From Betaproteobacteria bacterium (GTDB lineage Bacteria; Pseudomonadota; Gammaproteobacteria; Burkholderiales; Usitatibacteraceae), in contig JANYHZ010000020.1 in NCBI GenBank assembly GCA_025362135.1, positions 1-64,000 on the forward strand: DNA of 64,000 nucleotides. Direction: 5' to 3'. The position numbers and the translations under genes are program-made. The notes beneath the pieces are model-generated. The model saw nothing but the letters and a program-made list of their open reading frames with translations. It made no database searches and was not told where the DNA came from. This document shows positions 44,905-54,098 of this stretch, in pieces (the first letter of the stretch is position 1; each line of letters starts with the position of its first letter).

Positions 44905-46644
44905 ATGAGTTTTACGCTGCACGGCCTTGGTGTCAGCGGCGGCATTGCCATTGGCCATGCGCACCTTCTTACCAGCGCATCGCTCGAAGTCGATCACTAC
45001 TCGATTCCCGAAGAATTCATCGGACGCGAAGTACGGCGATTCGACAAGGGCGTGAAACAGGTGCGGGCCGAACTCGATGCGCTGGAGCGGAATCTGCAAA
45101 CCTCGCAGCGTGGCGACGCGACCAGCGACATGGCCGCCTTCGTGACCGTGCATCGCATGATTCTCGATGATGCAACATTTTCTGATGCCCCGCGGGAGAT
45201 CATCAAGCGCGAAGCCTGTAACGCGGAATGGGCGCTGAAGCTCCAGTTGGACGAGCTGCTCGCGCACTTTGCTGAAGTGCAGGACGAATATCTTCGCGAA
45301 CGCAAAACCGATGTTCGTCAGGTGGCCGAGCGTGTGGTCGCGGCGCTCACCGGGCAGGGTGGCGTGGTGCCGGAGAAATTGCGCGCGCGCGCTGAAGACA
45401 CGATTCTCGTTGCGCGCGACCTTTCGCCCGCCGATGTCATTTTGTTCAAGGATCACAAGGTCGCCGCATTTGTGACGGACCTCGGCGGGCAAACCTCGCA
45501 CACGGCCATACTCGCGCGCAGCCTGGCGATTCCGGCCATCGTCGCCTTGCACACCTCGCGCGAGCTGGTGCGCGAGGATGAGCTCATCATCATCGATGGT
45601 ACGCAAGGCGTGCTGATCGTCGAGCCGGACGAAACGGTATTGGCCGAATACCGGCTCAAGCAAAGCCAATGGAAGCTTGAGCGCCAGAAGTTGTCGCGTA
45701 TCAAGACCGCGGCAGCCGATACACTCGACGGCACACACGTCGAGTTGCATGCCAATATTGAATTGCCCGGCGATCTGGACAGCGTGAAAGCCTCCGGCGC
45801 ATCCGGCGTCGGTCTTTTCCGCAGCGAGTTCCTGTTTATGAACCGCAAAGACCTGCCCCCGGAAGACGAGCAATTCGAAGCCTACAAGCATGTTGCCGAA
45901 GGCATGAAAGGCAAGCCCGTAGTGGTCCGCACGCTCGACATCGGCGCGGACAAATCGCTGGGCGGGCCGGATCAGGGGCCCGCACATTCCGCGCTGGGGT
46001 TGCGTGCCATTCGCTATTGCCTGGCCGAGCCGCAGATTTTCAATACCCAACTGCGCGCCATTCTGCGTGCTTCGCGTTTTGGTGATATTCGCATCCTGAT
46101 CCCGATGCTGGTTTCGGCCAACGAAATCACGCAGACCTTTGCCGCCATCGCGCGCGCCAAGGAGCAACTGAAACAGGAAGGAAAGAAGTTCAACGACAAC
46201 ATACTGGTGGGCGGCATGATCGAGATTCCGGCCGCCGCGATTGCCCTGCCGATGTTCCTGAAGCATCTCGATTTCATCTCCATCGGTACCAACGACCTGA
46301 TCCAGTACACTCTTGCCATTGATCGCACCGACGATACCGTTGCTCACCTGTACGATCCATTGCATCCGGCGGTATTGTTGCTGATTTCCAGCGTGATCCG
46401 GCAGGCAAACGATGCCGGTGTGCCGGTGACGGTATGTGGCGAAATGGCAGGCGACGTTCAATTGACCCGCCTCCTGCTGGGATTCGGACTGCGCGATTTC
46501 TCGATGCATCCTGCCAATCTTCTGTTGGTAAAGCAGCGGGTGCTGATGTCGAACCTGCCCGACATCCTGCCGATCGCGAACAGGATTCTCAAAGCGGACG
46601 ACCCCGACAAACTGCGCGCGCTGGTTGCTAAATTGAACGTTTGA
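44905..46644 (+). CDS. ptsI: PTS enzyme I
   Basis: GGQTSHTAILARSLAIPAIVAL; FLSIGTNDLIQYTLAIDRTDD-like region; start at MSFTLHG, 8 codons inside the listed ORF. Confidence 0.95.
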   Translation: MSFTLHGLGVSGGIAIGHAHLLTSASLEVDHYSIPEEFIGREVRRFDKGVKQVRAELDALERNLQTSQRGDATSDMAAFVTVHRMILDDATFSDAPREIIKREACNAEWALKLQLDELLAHFAEVQDEYLRERKTDVRQVAERVVAALTGQGGVVPEKLRARAEDTILVARDLSPADVILFKDHKVAAFVTDLGGQTSHTAILARSLAIPAIVALHTSRELVREDELIIIDGTQGVLIVEPDETVLAEYRLKQSQWKLERQKLSRIKTAAADTLDGTHVELHANIELPGDLDSVKASGASGVGLFRSEFLFMNRKDLPPEDEQFEAYKHVAEGMKGKPVVVRTLDIGADKSLGGPDQGPAHSALGLRAIRYCLAEPQIFNTQLRAILRASRFGDIRILIPMLVSANEITQTFAAIARAKEQLKQEGKKFNDNILVGGMIEIPAAAIALPMFLKHLDFISIGTNDLIQYTLAIDRTDDTVAHLYDPLHPAVLLLISSVIRQANDAGVPVTVCGEMAGDVQLTRLLLGFGLRDFSMHPANLLLVKQRVLMSNLPDILPIANRILKADDPDKLRALVAKLNV

Positions 46645-46730
46645 TATAAAGGCATCGTCTCAGCGCTGTCATGTTATTCGCAGCGATCCCGAATTGAATC
46701 ACCGACCCTGACCATCTACCCAGTCACCCC

Positions 46731-47096
46731 ATGCTCAATGAAATCCAGGACGTTACCCAATATGAAACCGGCAAACATCGCCGCTGGTTTCACGATGACA
46801 ATTTCGACCTCTATACGTGGGAAACGCCCGACGGCGCGTTGCAGGGCTTTCAGCTTTGTTACGCCAAACTCGGCAAGGAGCGCGCGCTGCGCTGGTCACC
46901 CGAGGTCGGCTATTCGCATGAAGGCGTTGATGCACCGGAAGACAAGCCCGGCCGCAGCATGAGTGCGCTGTTTGTGGCCGATGGCGTGTTTGACGCCAAC
47001 AATGTTGAAACTATTTTTGAAAACGCTGCGCTGGAAATGCCGGACAAGTTCCGCCGTTTTGTTCTGGACCGTATTCGCGCATACAGCCAGTTGTAG
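46731..47096 (+). CDS. Hypothetical protein
   Basis: 121 aa complete ORF; no firm family assignment. Confidence 0.6.
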   Translation: MLNEIQDVTQYETGKHRRWFHDDNFDLYTWETPDGALQGFQLCYAKLGKERALRWSPEVGYSHEGVDAPEDKPGRSMSALFVADGVFDANNVETIFENAALEMPDKFRRFVLDRIRAYSQL

Positions 47097-47137
47097 GGGC
47101 GCAGCGCACTGCTATTGCTGTCAACGGTAACGTATCC

Positions 47138-47674
47138 ATGCTTCGACTTCTCGTCTCATTGTCAGCCGCCCTGCTGCTTGCCGGATGTACCTCGGTTCCA
47201 TTCCTCTCCGGCGAAATTCGCATGACGGCCGACGAGCTCACGCAGCGGATGGCGCGCCGTTTCCCCCTTGAGAAAAGTGTCGCGGGTTTGCTCGATGTGA
47301 CGCTGGTGCGGGCACGGGTGGAATTGAACGCAGACGAACAGCGCATCGCCACCAGCGTGGATGTCATTGTCAAGCTGGCGCTGACGGGTCGCACCGTCAC
47401 CGGGACATTGAAAGTTTCCGGGCGACCGGAATACAGTGCCGCATCCCGTTCGCTGTTTCTGCGCGATGCACGCGTCGAACAAATCCGCATGGATAACACG
47501 CCCGATGCGCTATCGGCCGGGCTGGCGAAAGCGGCATCAAGCTTCGCCCGGGATGCATTCGAAGACAAGCCTCTATACACCTTCAGTGCAGAATATTTGA
47601 CCAGATACGGCGTGCGCGTTGAACCCGAACGAATCGAGGTCAGGGCGGATGCGCTGGTACTGAAGGTGAAGTGA
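47138..47674 (+). CDS. DUF1439-like lipoprotein
   Basis: Lipobox LLLAGCTS; 178 aa; FLSGEIRMTADELTQRMARRFPLEKS. Confidence 0.8.
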   Translation: MLRLLVSLSAALLLAGCTSVPFLSGEIRMTADELTQRMARRFPLEKSVAGLLDVTLVRARVELNADEQRIATSVDVIVKLALTGRTVTGTLKVSGRPEYSAASRSLFLRDARVEQIRMDNTPDALSAGLAKAASSFARDAFEDKPLYTFSAEYLTRYGVRVEPERIEVRADALVLKVK

Positions 47675-47741
47675 CGGCAGATCGTTTCGCGCCACCTCCA
47701 ACGGTAACGCGGAGTGCGCCGAACTTGAAACGCAATGTTGG

Positions 47742-49415
47742 CTACGCTTTGCGTAACGCAAACCTCACCTCCCCCGCGACATTGGCGGCCAGCGAAAGCG
47801 TGTACCCAGCCTGCTCTGCCTGTTTGAACGCCTGATACAGCCCGATGCCCAGCCCTCCCCCGCGCGAGTTTGCGACAGGCGCGCGAAATAGACTTTCCAC
47901 CGCTGCGCCGGGAATGGCGCTTCCGGTGTCGATGACGGCCAACGTCGCTGCCCCGTCGCTCGATAGCTCCACCGACACGCGGATATCCGGCTCGCGCTGC
48001 TGCTTCTTGCGCGCATTTTCGAGACAGTTCTCAAGCACCGTATCGAACAGATTGACGGGTACTGCACCCGCCATGCTGCCACGCGCCGTGAATGACACCC
48101 CGCTTCCGGCGTGGCGCGCCAATGCATCGCGCCACCAATCTTCGGCGGACAGCACGATGCCGCCGCTGCCAAGCGCAGGGTTCTGCAACTTGTCGAGGGT
48201 GGTTTGCAAGCGCTTGGTGAGTTGCGGTAACTGCCGATCCAGCATCGCCTCGTAAGGCGTGGGGGTGCGGCGCTCGGTTTGTATTCCCACGCTTTTTGAG
48301 GTCAACGCATAGAGCGATTGCAACAAATTCTTTACGTCGTGGGTGAGCTTGGCGCCAGTTTCATGCACGGCTTGCATGTACGCGTTTTGCTTGAGCACCT
48401 GTTCGCGACGCTTGCCTTCATAGAATTCACCCACCACTTGTGCCAGCAAGCGCAGATGCAGGAATAACGCCGGCGAAAGCTGGCTCTCGGTGTGAAACGT
48501 CACGTTAAGCGCGTGATAGCGGAACTGCGACGCGTGGCGGGTTTGGCTGCCGAATTCTCCGCTGCCGTCGGGGGCGCTCCATTTGCACCCCAGAATCCAC
48601 GGCATCGTGGCGACTTCTGCCATCGCGGTCTCGAGGAATCGCGCGGAGCTCATATCGGCTTCGGAGAGTGCGGCGATGCGGCGCATCCACAATTCAAACG
48701 GCATGCCGACGCTCATCAGATAGCGGGAGAAATACGTTCGTAACCCGCCATAACCCGCACGTGGTGCCCACAGCGCCGCGAGGATCAGCAAGGCGCCTGA
48801 AAACGACAACACCGTTAACAGCACTGCGCTGAAATACGAGTTATCCGTGACACGCATCGCAGCGATGCTGCCAAGCACGAGCACGACAACGAGCTGAAAA
48901 ATAAACAGGCTGTAGAAAAAATCAAAAACCTGTGCGCTTGTTTCGTCCTCGGCGCGGTAGGGCAAAACCGCCATCGTCAATAACACGATCGGCAGCGAAA
49001 TTTTTACCAGCGTGGACACGCCATCCGGCAATGTTTTGATATCGAGCAGCAGCACCGGCGTCGCCCACAGCAATAAAACGGTGAACAGATAAAACACGGC
49101 CACGAGATAAAAGCGACCGCGCCGCGCCGCCTGCAGTGTGAATACCTTGCCGCCCATGATGCCGATCAGGATTGTCACCCAGGTCATCACCATCCATCCG
49201 GACAAGCTGTAAATGACGGCACCGGTAATGGCGAAGAACAAAAGCGTCGTCAATACGTTGAGCTCGCGCTCCGTGCGGATGAAGGGTTGCCAAAGTAAAA
49301 ACAAGCCGAAATGTACAGTGAGCCAAATCCGCTGGAAGTCACCGCCCTGCGGTGAAACCAGACCCGCGTGCAGCGAGAGCAGCATCGCGAGAATTACCCA
49401 GCGCCGCCAGCGCAT
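47742..49415 (-). CDS. Membrane sensor histidine kinase-like protein
   Basis: Multi-TM N terminus, HDVKNLLQSLYAL H-box-like, NCLENARKK and GGGLGIGLYQAFKQAEQAG N/G boxes. Start at MRWRRW preferred because the upstream ORF translates a repeat. Confidence 0.75.
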   Translation of the reverse strand: MRWRRWVILAMLLSLHAGLVSPQGGDFQRIWLTVHFGLFLLWQPFIRTERELNVLTTLLFFAITGAVIYSLSGWMVMTWVTILIGIMGGKVFTLQAARRGRFYLVAVFYLFTVLLLWATPVLLLDIKTLPDGVSTLVKISLPIVLLTMAVLPYRAEDETSAQVFDFFYSLFIFQLVVVLVLGSIAAMRVTDNSYFSAVLLTVLSFSGALLILAALWAPRAGYGGLRTYFSRYLMSVGMPFELWMRRIAALSEADMSSARFLETAMAEVATMPWILGCKWSAPDGSGEFGSQTRHASQFRYHALNVTFHTESQLSPALFLHLRLLAQVVGEFYEGKRREQVLKQNAYMQAVHETGAKLTHDVKNLLQSLYALTSKSVGIQTERRTPTPYEAMLDRQLPQLTKRLQTTLDKLQNPALGSGGIVLSAEDWWRDALARHAGSGVSFTARGSMAGAVPVNLFDTVLENCLENARKKQQREPDIRVSVELSSDGAATLAVIDTGSAIPGAAVESLFRAPVANSRGGGLGIGLYQAFKQAEQAGYTLSLAANVAGEVRFALRKA

Positions 49416-49580
49416 CAGCGATGTCGTCAACGTTGCAGTTTTGGGTTGAAAAACGCTGGTCACAATGTGTACGAAGTGAGTGGTATCGGCAAGCACAAGC
49501 GTAGCCTGAATCGAAGCGTCGCGCCAACGCGCCCCGCCAACGGTGCGAGATGCAAAGTGATGTGCACACCATACAACCAC

Positions 49581-49661
49581 TGTCATTTCGACCGCAGGGA
49601 GAAATCTGCTGTGCTCCTTCCGCGGATGCAAAGCAGATTTCTCCGTCTGTTCAAAATGACA
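49581..49661. repeat. Imperfect inverted repeat, ~81 bp
   Basis: tgtcatttcgaccgcagggagaaatctgct (49581-49610) versus agcagatttctccgtctgttcaaaatgaca (49632-49661); 25/30 arm identity. Confidence 0.85.
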
Positions 49662-49827
49662 ATTTAGCACCCATGCCAACGCCGACAGGAGCGGAATCTG
49701 GGAAGCCATGCGCCACGTCTGGAAACCCCCATGAACCGTCGAGAATCTGGACAGGTGTCGGCTTCCTGAGCAGAAACGCCCGTCGTAAATCCAGTCACCC
49801 GCAAAGAAAACTATTTATTTATCACAA

Positions 49828-49840
49828 AATCAATATGTTA
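49828..49840 (+). promoter_or_regulatory. IHF-like site
   Basis: AATCAATATGTTA matches WATCAANNNNTTR. Confidence 0.5.
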
Positions 49841-49846
49841 CGTTTT

Positions 49847-49862
49847 TGGCACGCCGATTGCT
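49847..49862 (+). promoter_or_regulatory. Sigma-54 (RpoN) -24/-12 promoter
   Basis: TGGCACGCCGATTGCT matches TGGCACG-N4-TTGCW exactly. Confidence 0.85.
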
Positions 49863-49906
49863 GATATGTGCTCAGGCAAATGCCAATCTTCCACCAGGAG
49901 ACCACC

Positions 49907-50011
49907 ATGAAAACCAGATTGCAACAACTGAACATGCATGACTTCACCGTCTTGTTTCTGGCATTCGGGCTGCTGGTCGGCCTGGCAATCAAATTATCGT
50001 TTTCAATTTAG
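49907..50011 (+). CDS. Small membrane peptide, 34 aa
   Basis: Read directly (absent from ORF track): MKTRLQQLNMHDFTVLFLAFGLLVGLAIKLSFSI*; Shine-Dalgarno accaggag upstream. Confidence 0.65.
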   Translation: MKTRLQQLNMHDFTVLFLAFGLLVGLAIKLSFSI

Positions 50012-50064
50012 TCGCAAGCGCATTCTCAATCGTTACCAAAAAATCGGAGCACAAACTGAAAAAC

Positions 50065-50739
50065 ATGAAAAGCATCAAAAGCCAGCAATCCGGCTTCACG
50101 CTTGTCGAGATCGCCATCGTACTGGTGATTATCGGCCTGCTGCTCGGTGGTATTTTGAAGGGGCAGGAATTGATTAATAGTGCGAAAACGAAGAGCTTTG
50201 CACAAGACTTCCGTACTATTCAAACATCGTTGTACGGTTATCAGGACAGGTTCAAAGCGCTGCCTGGTGACCATGCTGGTGTTGCGACTGCAATGGCTGG
50301 CCCACCCCCGGCTGATGTCGCCGGCGGTGCGGGCACGACACTGGGCAACGGTCAAATTAACGGCGCGTGGAACTCCGCCAACGCTACCGACGAGTCTTGT
50401 TTGGTTTGGCAACATCTGCGTAAAGCCGGTTTTTCTGCAGGCCCCACCAGCGAGGGTGCAGTCGACTGTACGACTGGCGCGGCCTACGTACCGATCAACG
50501 CAGACGGTGGCCGCATTGGATTGAGCAGCATTATGAATATTACTGGCATGACGGGCTCATTCAATATTTGCTCGGCTGGTATTCTTGGAAAATTCGCGAA
50601 GCAGTTGGATACGCAGTTGGATGACGGCACGACCAATACCGGTTCGGTACGTGTTGCACTGACATCCGCGCCGACGGTGGCGGTAGCAAATGCTGGTATC
50701 TTGGACGGCGATTCGACTGTCGTGTGCTTATCGTTCTGA
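50065..50739 (+). CDS. Type IV prepilin-like / pseudopilin
   Basis: SGFTLVEIAIVLVIIGLLLGGILKGQEL prepilin cleavage/methylation motif. Confidence 0.92.
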   Translation: MKSIKSQQSGFTLVEIAIVLVIIGLLLGGILKGQELINSAKTKSFAQDFRTIQTSLYGYQDRFKALPGDHAGVATAMAGPPPADVAGGAGTTLGNGQINGAWNSANATDESCLVWQHLRKAGFSAGPTSEGAVDCTTGAAYVPINADGGRIGLSSIMNITGMTGSFNICSAGILGKFAKQLDTQLDDGTTNTGSVRVALTSAPTVAVANAGILDGDSTVVCLSF

Positions 50740-50767
50740 TCGGTAACACGCCACCGCTAAAACAAAG

Positions 50768-50789
50768 AGCCCGCTTCGGCGGGCTTTTT
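50768..50789 (+). terminator. Rho-independent terminator after the prepilin
   Basis: agcccgc-ttcg-gcgggct followed by ttttt. Confidence 0.93.
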
Positions 50790-50871
50790 ACTGTTCGCCA
50801 CGAACGCCGCCGAGTTGAATAATTCCATAAGGGAATCACAAACCCCAGCATCCGCGCTGTTCACCGGCACA

Positions 50872-50911
50872 AAATGCTCCGTGATCCGCACCAATGCTTG
50901 TGTTTCACTTT
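50872..50911. repeat. Dispersed palindromic repeat, partial copy C
   Basis: Reverse complement aaacacaagcattggtgcggatcacggagcattttgtgcc closely matches the first ~40 bp of copy B. Confidence 0.7.
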
Positions 50912-52888
50912 TTATCCCTGCAACAATCGCATTTCCGCCCTCGCGAGCGCTTCTGGTGTGCCTGCCAACACCAGCACGTCACCAGACTGGAGCCGCATGC
51001 CCGGAAGCAGCTTCGTTTCGCGTACGCCTTTGCGACGCAGCGCGCTAAGCTGTATTCCCATCTCTTCCAACCGAAGCGTCTCCAACGTCTTTCCGACCGC
51101 CGCCGCACCTTCGTCGATCAGAATCGATTGCATGCGTGGCTGGTGCCCATCGAACTCAGCATCGGCAACGTCGGTGACACCGGGAAAAAACCCGCGCATG
51201 AGTTCGTATCGCTCACCGCGCACCTGCCGCAATCGGGCGAGCACTTTATTGAGCGGCAAGCCGAGTAGCAGCATCGTTTGCGTGGCCAGCATGAGCGAGC
51301 CTTCGACAACCTCAGCCACAATTTCGGCGGCCCCCGCGCCCTTCAATTTTTCAACATCGGTATCGTCAAACGTTCGCACAATGACGGGTACCTCGGGCCG
51401 CAGTGCGCGGACGTGGGAAAGTATTTTCATCGCGGCGTGCGTGTCTGCGAAACTCACCACGACCGCAGCGGCGCGCGCCAGACCCGCCGCAGTCAACACC
51501 TCCTTTTTCGTGCCATCGCCGAACATGACCGAATCACCACCGGCTGCGGCCTGCTTGACGCGCGAAGGATCGGTGTCGAGCGCAATGAGCGGTATTTTCT
51601 CGTGCTCCAGAAAGCGCGCCAGACTCTGGCCCGAGCGCCCGTAACCGCAAATAATGACGTGCCCGCGTTTGGCCATGGACTGTATGGCCAACTGCTGCAG
51701 TTCCACCGCGCGCATTTCCCATTCGCCTGCCACCAGATACATGACGATTTTTTCGCTCTTGGCGAGAATGAACGGGGAAAGCAGCATCGAGATCAACATG
51801 GCGGCCAGTACCACTTGCAAGGTGGCGGCAGGCACCGCGTTGATCTGCCCCGCGAGCGAGAGCAGCACGAAGCCGAATTCGCCGGCAGGTGCCAGCGCCA
51901 GCGCACAGCGCAGTGCTACCCCTTTGTCATTCTTGAAGAGTAGCGCCAACGCGATGACGATCAAAAATTTCGCCGTCAGCAACGCCGCGAGGACCAGCAA
52001 CACGATCACCCACCGATCCATCACCGCGTGCAAATCGAGCAACATGCCGATAGTGACGAAGAACAATCCGAGCAATACATCCCGAAACGGCCTGATGTCG
52101 TCTTCGACCTGATAGCGATATTCGGTTTCGGAGATCAGCATCCCGCCCAGAAACGCGCCAAGCGCCAGCGATAGCCCCGCGACCTCGGTCACCCACGCCA
52201 ATCCCAATGTCACCAGCAATACCGTGAGCACAAAAAGCTCCGAGGACTTTTGTCGCGCGACCACACCAAACAATGCCCGTGTGACACGCTGGCCCACGGT
52301 GAGAATCAGGAACAGCACGACGGCCGCCTTGGCCAGCGCCCAACCGACTTCGATCGCCAGTGCGCCACCGGAGAGGGCCAATGCCGGCACCAACACCAGC
52401 AACGGCACCACCGCTAAATCCTGAAACAACAAGACGCCGACGATCTGTTTGCCGTGTGCCGAATGAAGTTGCGCCTGATCCGATAACACCTTGATGCTGA
52501 TCGCCGTGGATGACATGGCAAGGATACCGCCAAGGATAAGGCCCACCTGCCAGCTGAGCCCCGCGAGCAAGGTGATCAGAATGACCACCACAATCGTTAC
52601 CCCAACCTGCAATCCACCGAAGCCAACGACCGTGCGTCGCATCGCTGTCAATTGCGGCAACGAGAACTCAAGCCCGATTGAGAACATCAGGAACACAACA
52701 CCAAACTCGGCGAGGTACCGCGTTTGCGGTGTGTCGGGCACGATTCCCAACGCGTGCGGCCCGATCAACGCGCCGACCACCAGATAGCCCAGAATCGCGG
52801 GCATATTGACGCGCCGGAACACCACAACCGTGACGACGGCGGTGGCCAGAAGAATCAACACAATCGGCAGGGTGGAGTGCGTGGTCAC
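50912..52888 (-). CDS. CPA2-family cation:proton antiporter with C-terminal TrkA-N and TrkA-C domains (KefB/YbaL-like)
   Basis: MPAILGYLVVGALIGPHALGIVPD; HVIICGYGRSGQSLARFLEHEKIPLIALDTD. GTG start at 52888 preferred since the longer ORF overlaps kdsD. Confidence 0.9.
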   Translation of the reverse strand: MTTHSTLPIVLILLATAVVTVVVFRRVNMPAILGYLVVGALIGPHALGIVPDTPQTRYLAEFGVVFLMFSIGLEFSLPQLTAMRRTVVGFGGLQVGVTIVVVILITLLAGLSWQVGLILGGILAMSSTAISIKVLSDQAQLHSAHGKQIVGVLLFQDLAVVPLLVLVPALALSGGALAIEVGWALAKAAVVLFLILTVGQRVTRALFGVVARQKSSELFVLTVLLVTLGLAWVTEVAGLSLALGAFLGGMLISETEYRYQVEDDIRPFRDVLLGLFFVTIGMLLDLHAVMDRWVIVLLVLAALLTAKFLIVIALALLFKNDKGVALRCALALAPAGEFGFVLLSLAGQINAVPAATLQVVLAAMLISMLLSPFILAKSEKIVMYLVAGEWEMRAVELQQLAIQSMAKRGHVIICGYGRSGQSLARFLEHEKIPLIALDTDPSRVKQAAAGGDSVMFGDGTKKEVLTAAGLARAAAVVVSFADTHAAMKILSHVRALRPEVPVIVRTFDDTDVEKLKGAGAAEIVAEVVEGSLMLATQTMLLLGLPLNKVLARLRQVRGERYELMRGFFPGVTDVADAEFDGHQPRMQSILIDEGAAAVGKTLETLRLEEMGIQLSALRRKGVRETKLLPGMRLQSGDVLVLAGTPEALARAEMRLLQG

Positions 52889-53081
52889 TGGGGTAAATGC
52901 AATTGGCGGTTGCGCGAAAGGAACATCAATCGGGGCGGCAAGTGGACACGGAGATTCTCCATGATCCCCCTCCCGCGAAGGGGAGAGGGTGCCACGTCTT
53001 CCGTCTCCCCTCGTGGGCGAGGGATCGAGGGAGAGGAGGGCATCCAACGTTCTGCCTAATGAGTAACGGTACAATAGTCTC

Positions 53082-54098
53082 ATGGAAAGTTTATTACATC
53101 CCCGCTCTATCGCCGACACAAAACGCACGCTAAAGCTGGCAAGGGAGACGCTCGATATTGAAGCCGACGCCGTACGTGCGTTGGCGTTGCGACTCGGCGA
53201 CGCATTCATCGCGGCACACAAACTTTTGTTCGAGGTGTCTGAGAAAAAAGGCCGGGTCGTGGTCACCGGCATGGGCAAGAGCGGCCACATCGGCGGGAAG
53301 ATCGCGTCCACGCTCGCCTCGACCGGTACACCGGCATTTTTCATGCATCCGGGTGAAGCGAGCCACGGCGACCTGGGGATGATTACGAAAGATGATGTGG
53401 TGATCGCGATCTCCAATTCCGGTGAGACCGACGAAATATTGAAAATCCTGCCGCAGCTAAAACGTCGCGGTACACCGGTTATCGCAATAACCGGGCGGCC
53501 CAATTCCACGCTCGCAACCGCTGCGGCTGTGCATCTGGATGCAGCCGTTGAAAAAGAAGCTTGCCCGCTCAATCTTGCACCCACCGCGAGCACCACGGCC
53601 ACACTGGCGCTCGGTGATGCGCTTGCCGTCACGTTGCTCGATGCGCGAGGCTTCGGCGAAGAGGATTACGCGATGCACCACCCAGGTGGTGCGCTCGGGC
53701 GGCGCCTGCTCATGCATGTCAGCGATGTGATGGTGACGGGCGAGCGCGTTCCCGCCGTGACGGTGGACGCCTTGCTGCCGGCCGCCATCATGGAAATGAC
53801 CAAGAAGGGTCTCGGGATGACGGCCGTGCTCGATGCAAACGGGGTGCTGGCGGGGGTATTCAGTGACGGTGACCTGCGTCGCACGCTTGAAACGCACGAC
53901 AACATCAAATCGATCCGGATCGCGGACATCATGACGCGCACGCCCAAGACCATCGGCGCGCAGCGTTTGGCAGTCGAGGCCGCCGAGCTGATTCAGCGTC
54001 ACAAGATTGGCTCCAGCGGTTTGCTGGTCGTCGATGAGCAGAACAAATTGCTGGGCGCGGTGCATGTTCTGGACTTGATGCGCGCCGGGGTTCTGTAG
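53082..54098 (+). CDS. kdsD: Arabinose-5-phosphate isomerase (KpsF/GutQ family)
   Basis: GKSGHIGGKIASTLASTGTPAFFMHPGEASHGDLGMI; two CBS domains. Confidence 0.95.
   Translation: MESLLHPRSIADTKRTLKLARETLDIEADAVRALALRLGDAFIAAHKLLFEVSEKKGRVVVTGMGKSGHIGGKIASTLASTGTPAFFMHPGEASHGDLGMITKDDVVIAISNSGETDEILKILPQLKRRGTPVIAITGRPNSTLATAAAVHLDAAVEKEACPLNLAPTASTTATLALGDALAVTLLDARGFGEEDYAMHHPGGALGRRLLMHVSDVMVTGERVPAVTVDALLPAAIMEMTKKGLGMTAVLDANGVLAGVFSDGDLRRTLETHDNIKSIRIADIMTRTPKTIGAQRLAVEAAELIQRHKIGSSGLLVVDEQNKLLGAVHVLDLMRAGVL

Noticed and set aside
44860-46509. 549-aa minus-strand ORF opposite ptsI
   Set aside because: Antisense shadow of a clearly conserved gene; long open frames arise from high-GC codon bias and the sequence shows no recognisable family.
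52889-53632. N-terminal extension of the antiporter ORF
   Set aside because: It overlaps kdsD antisense and crosses repeat-like intergenic sequence; the GTG start at 52888 precedes the first membrane helix.
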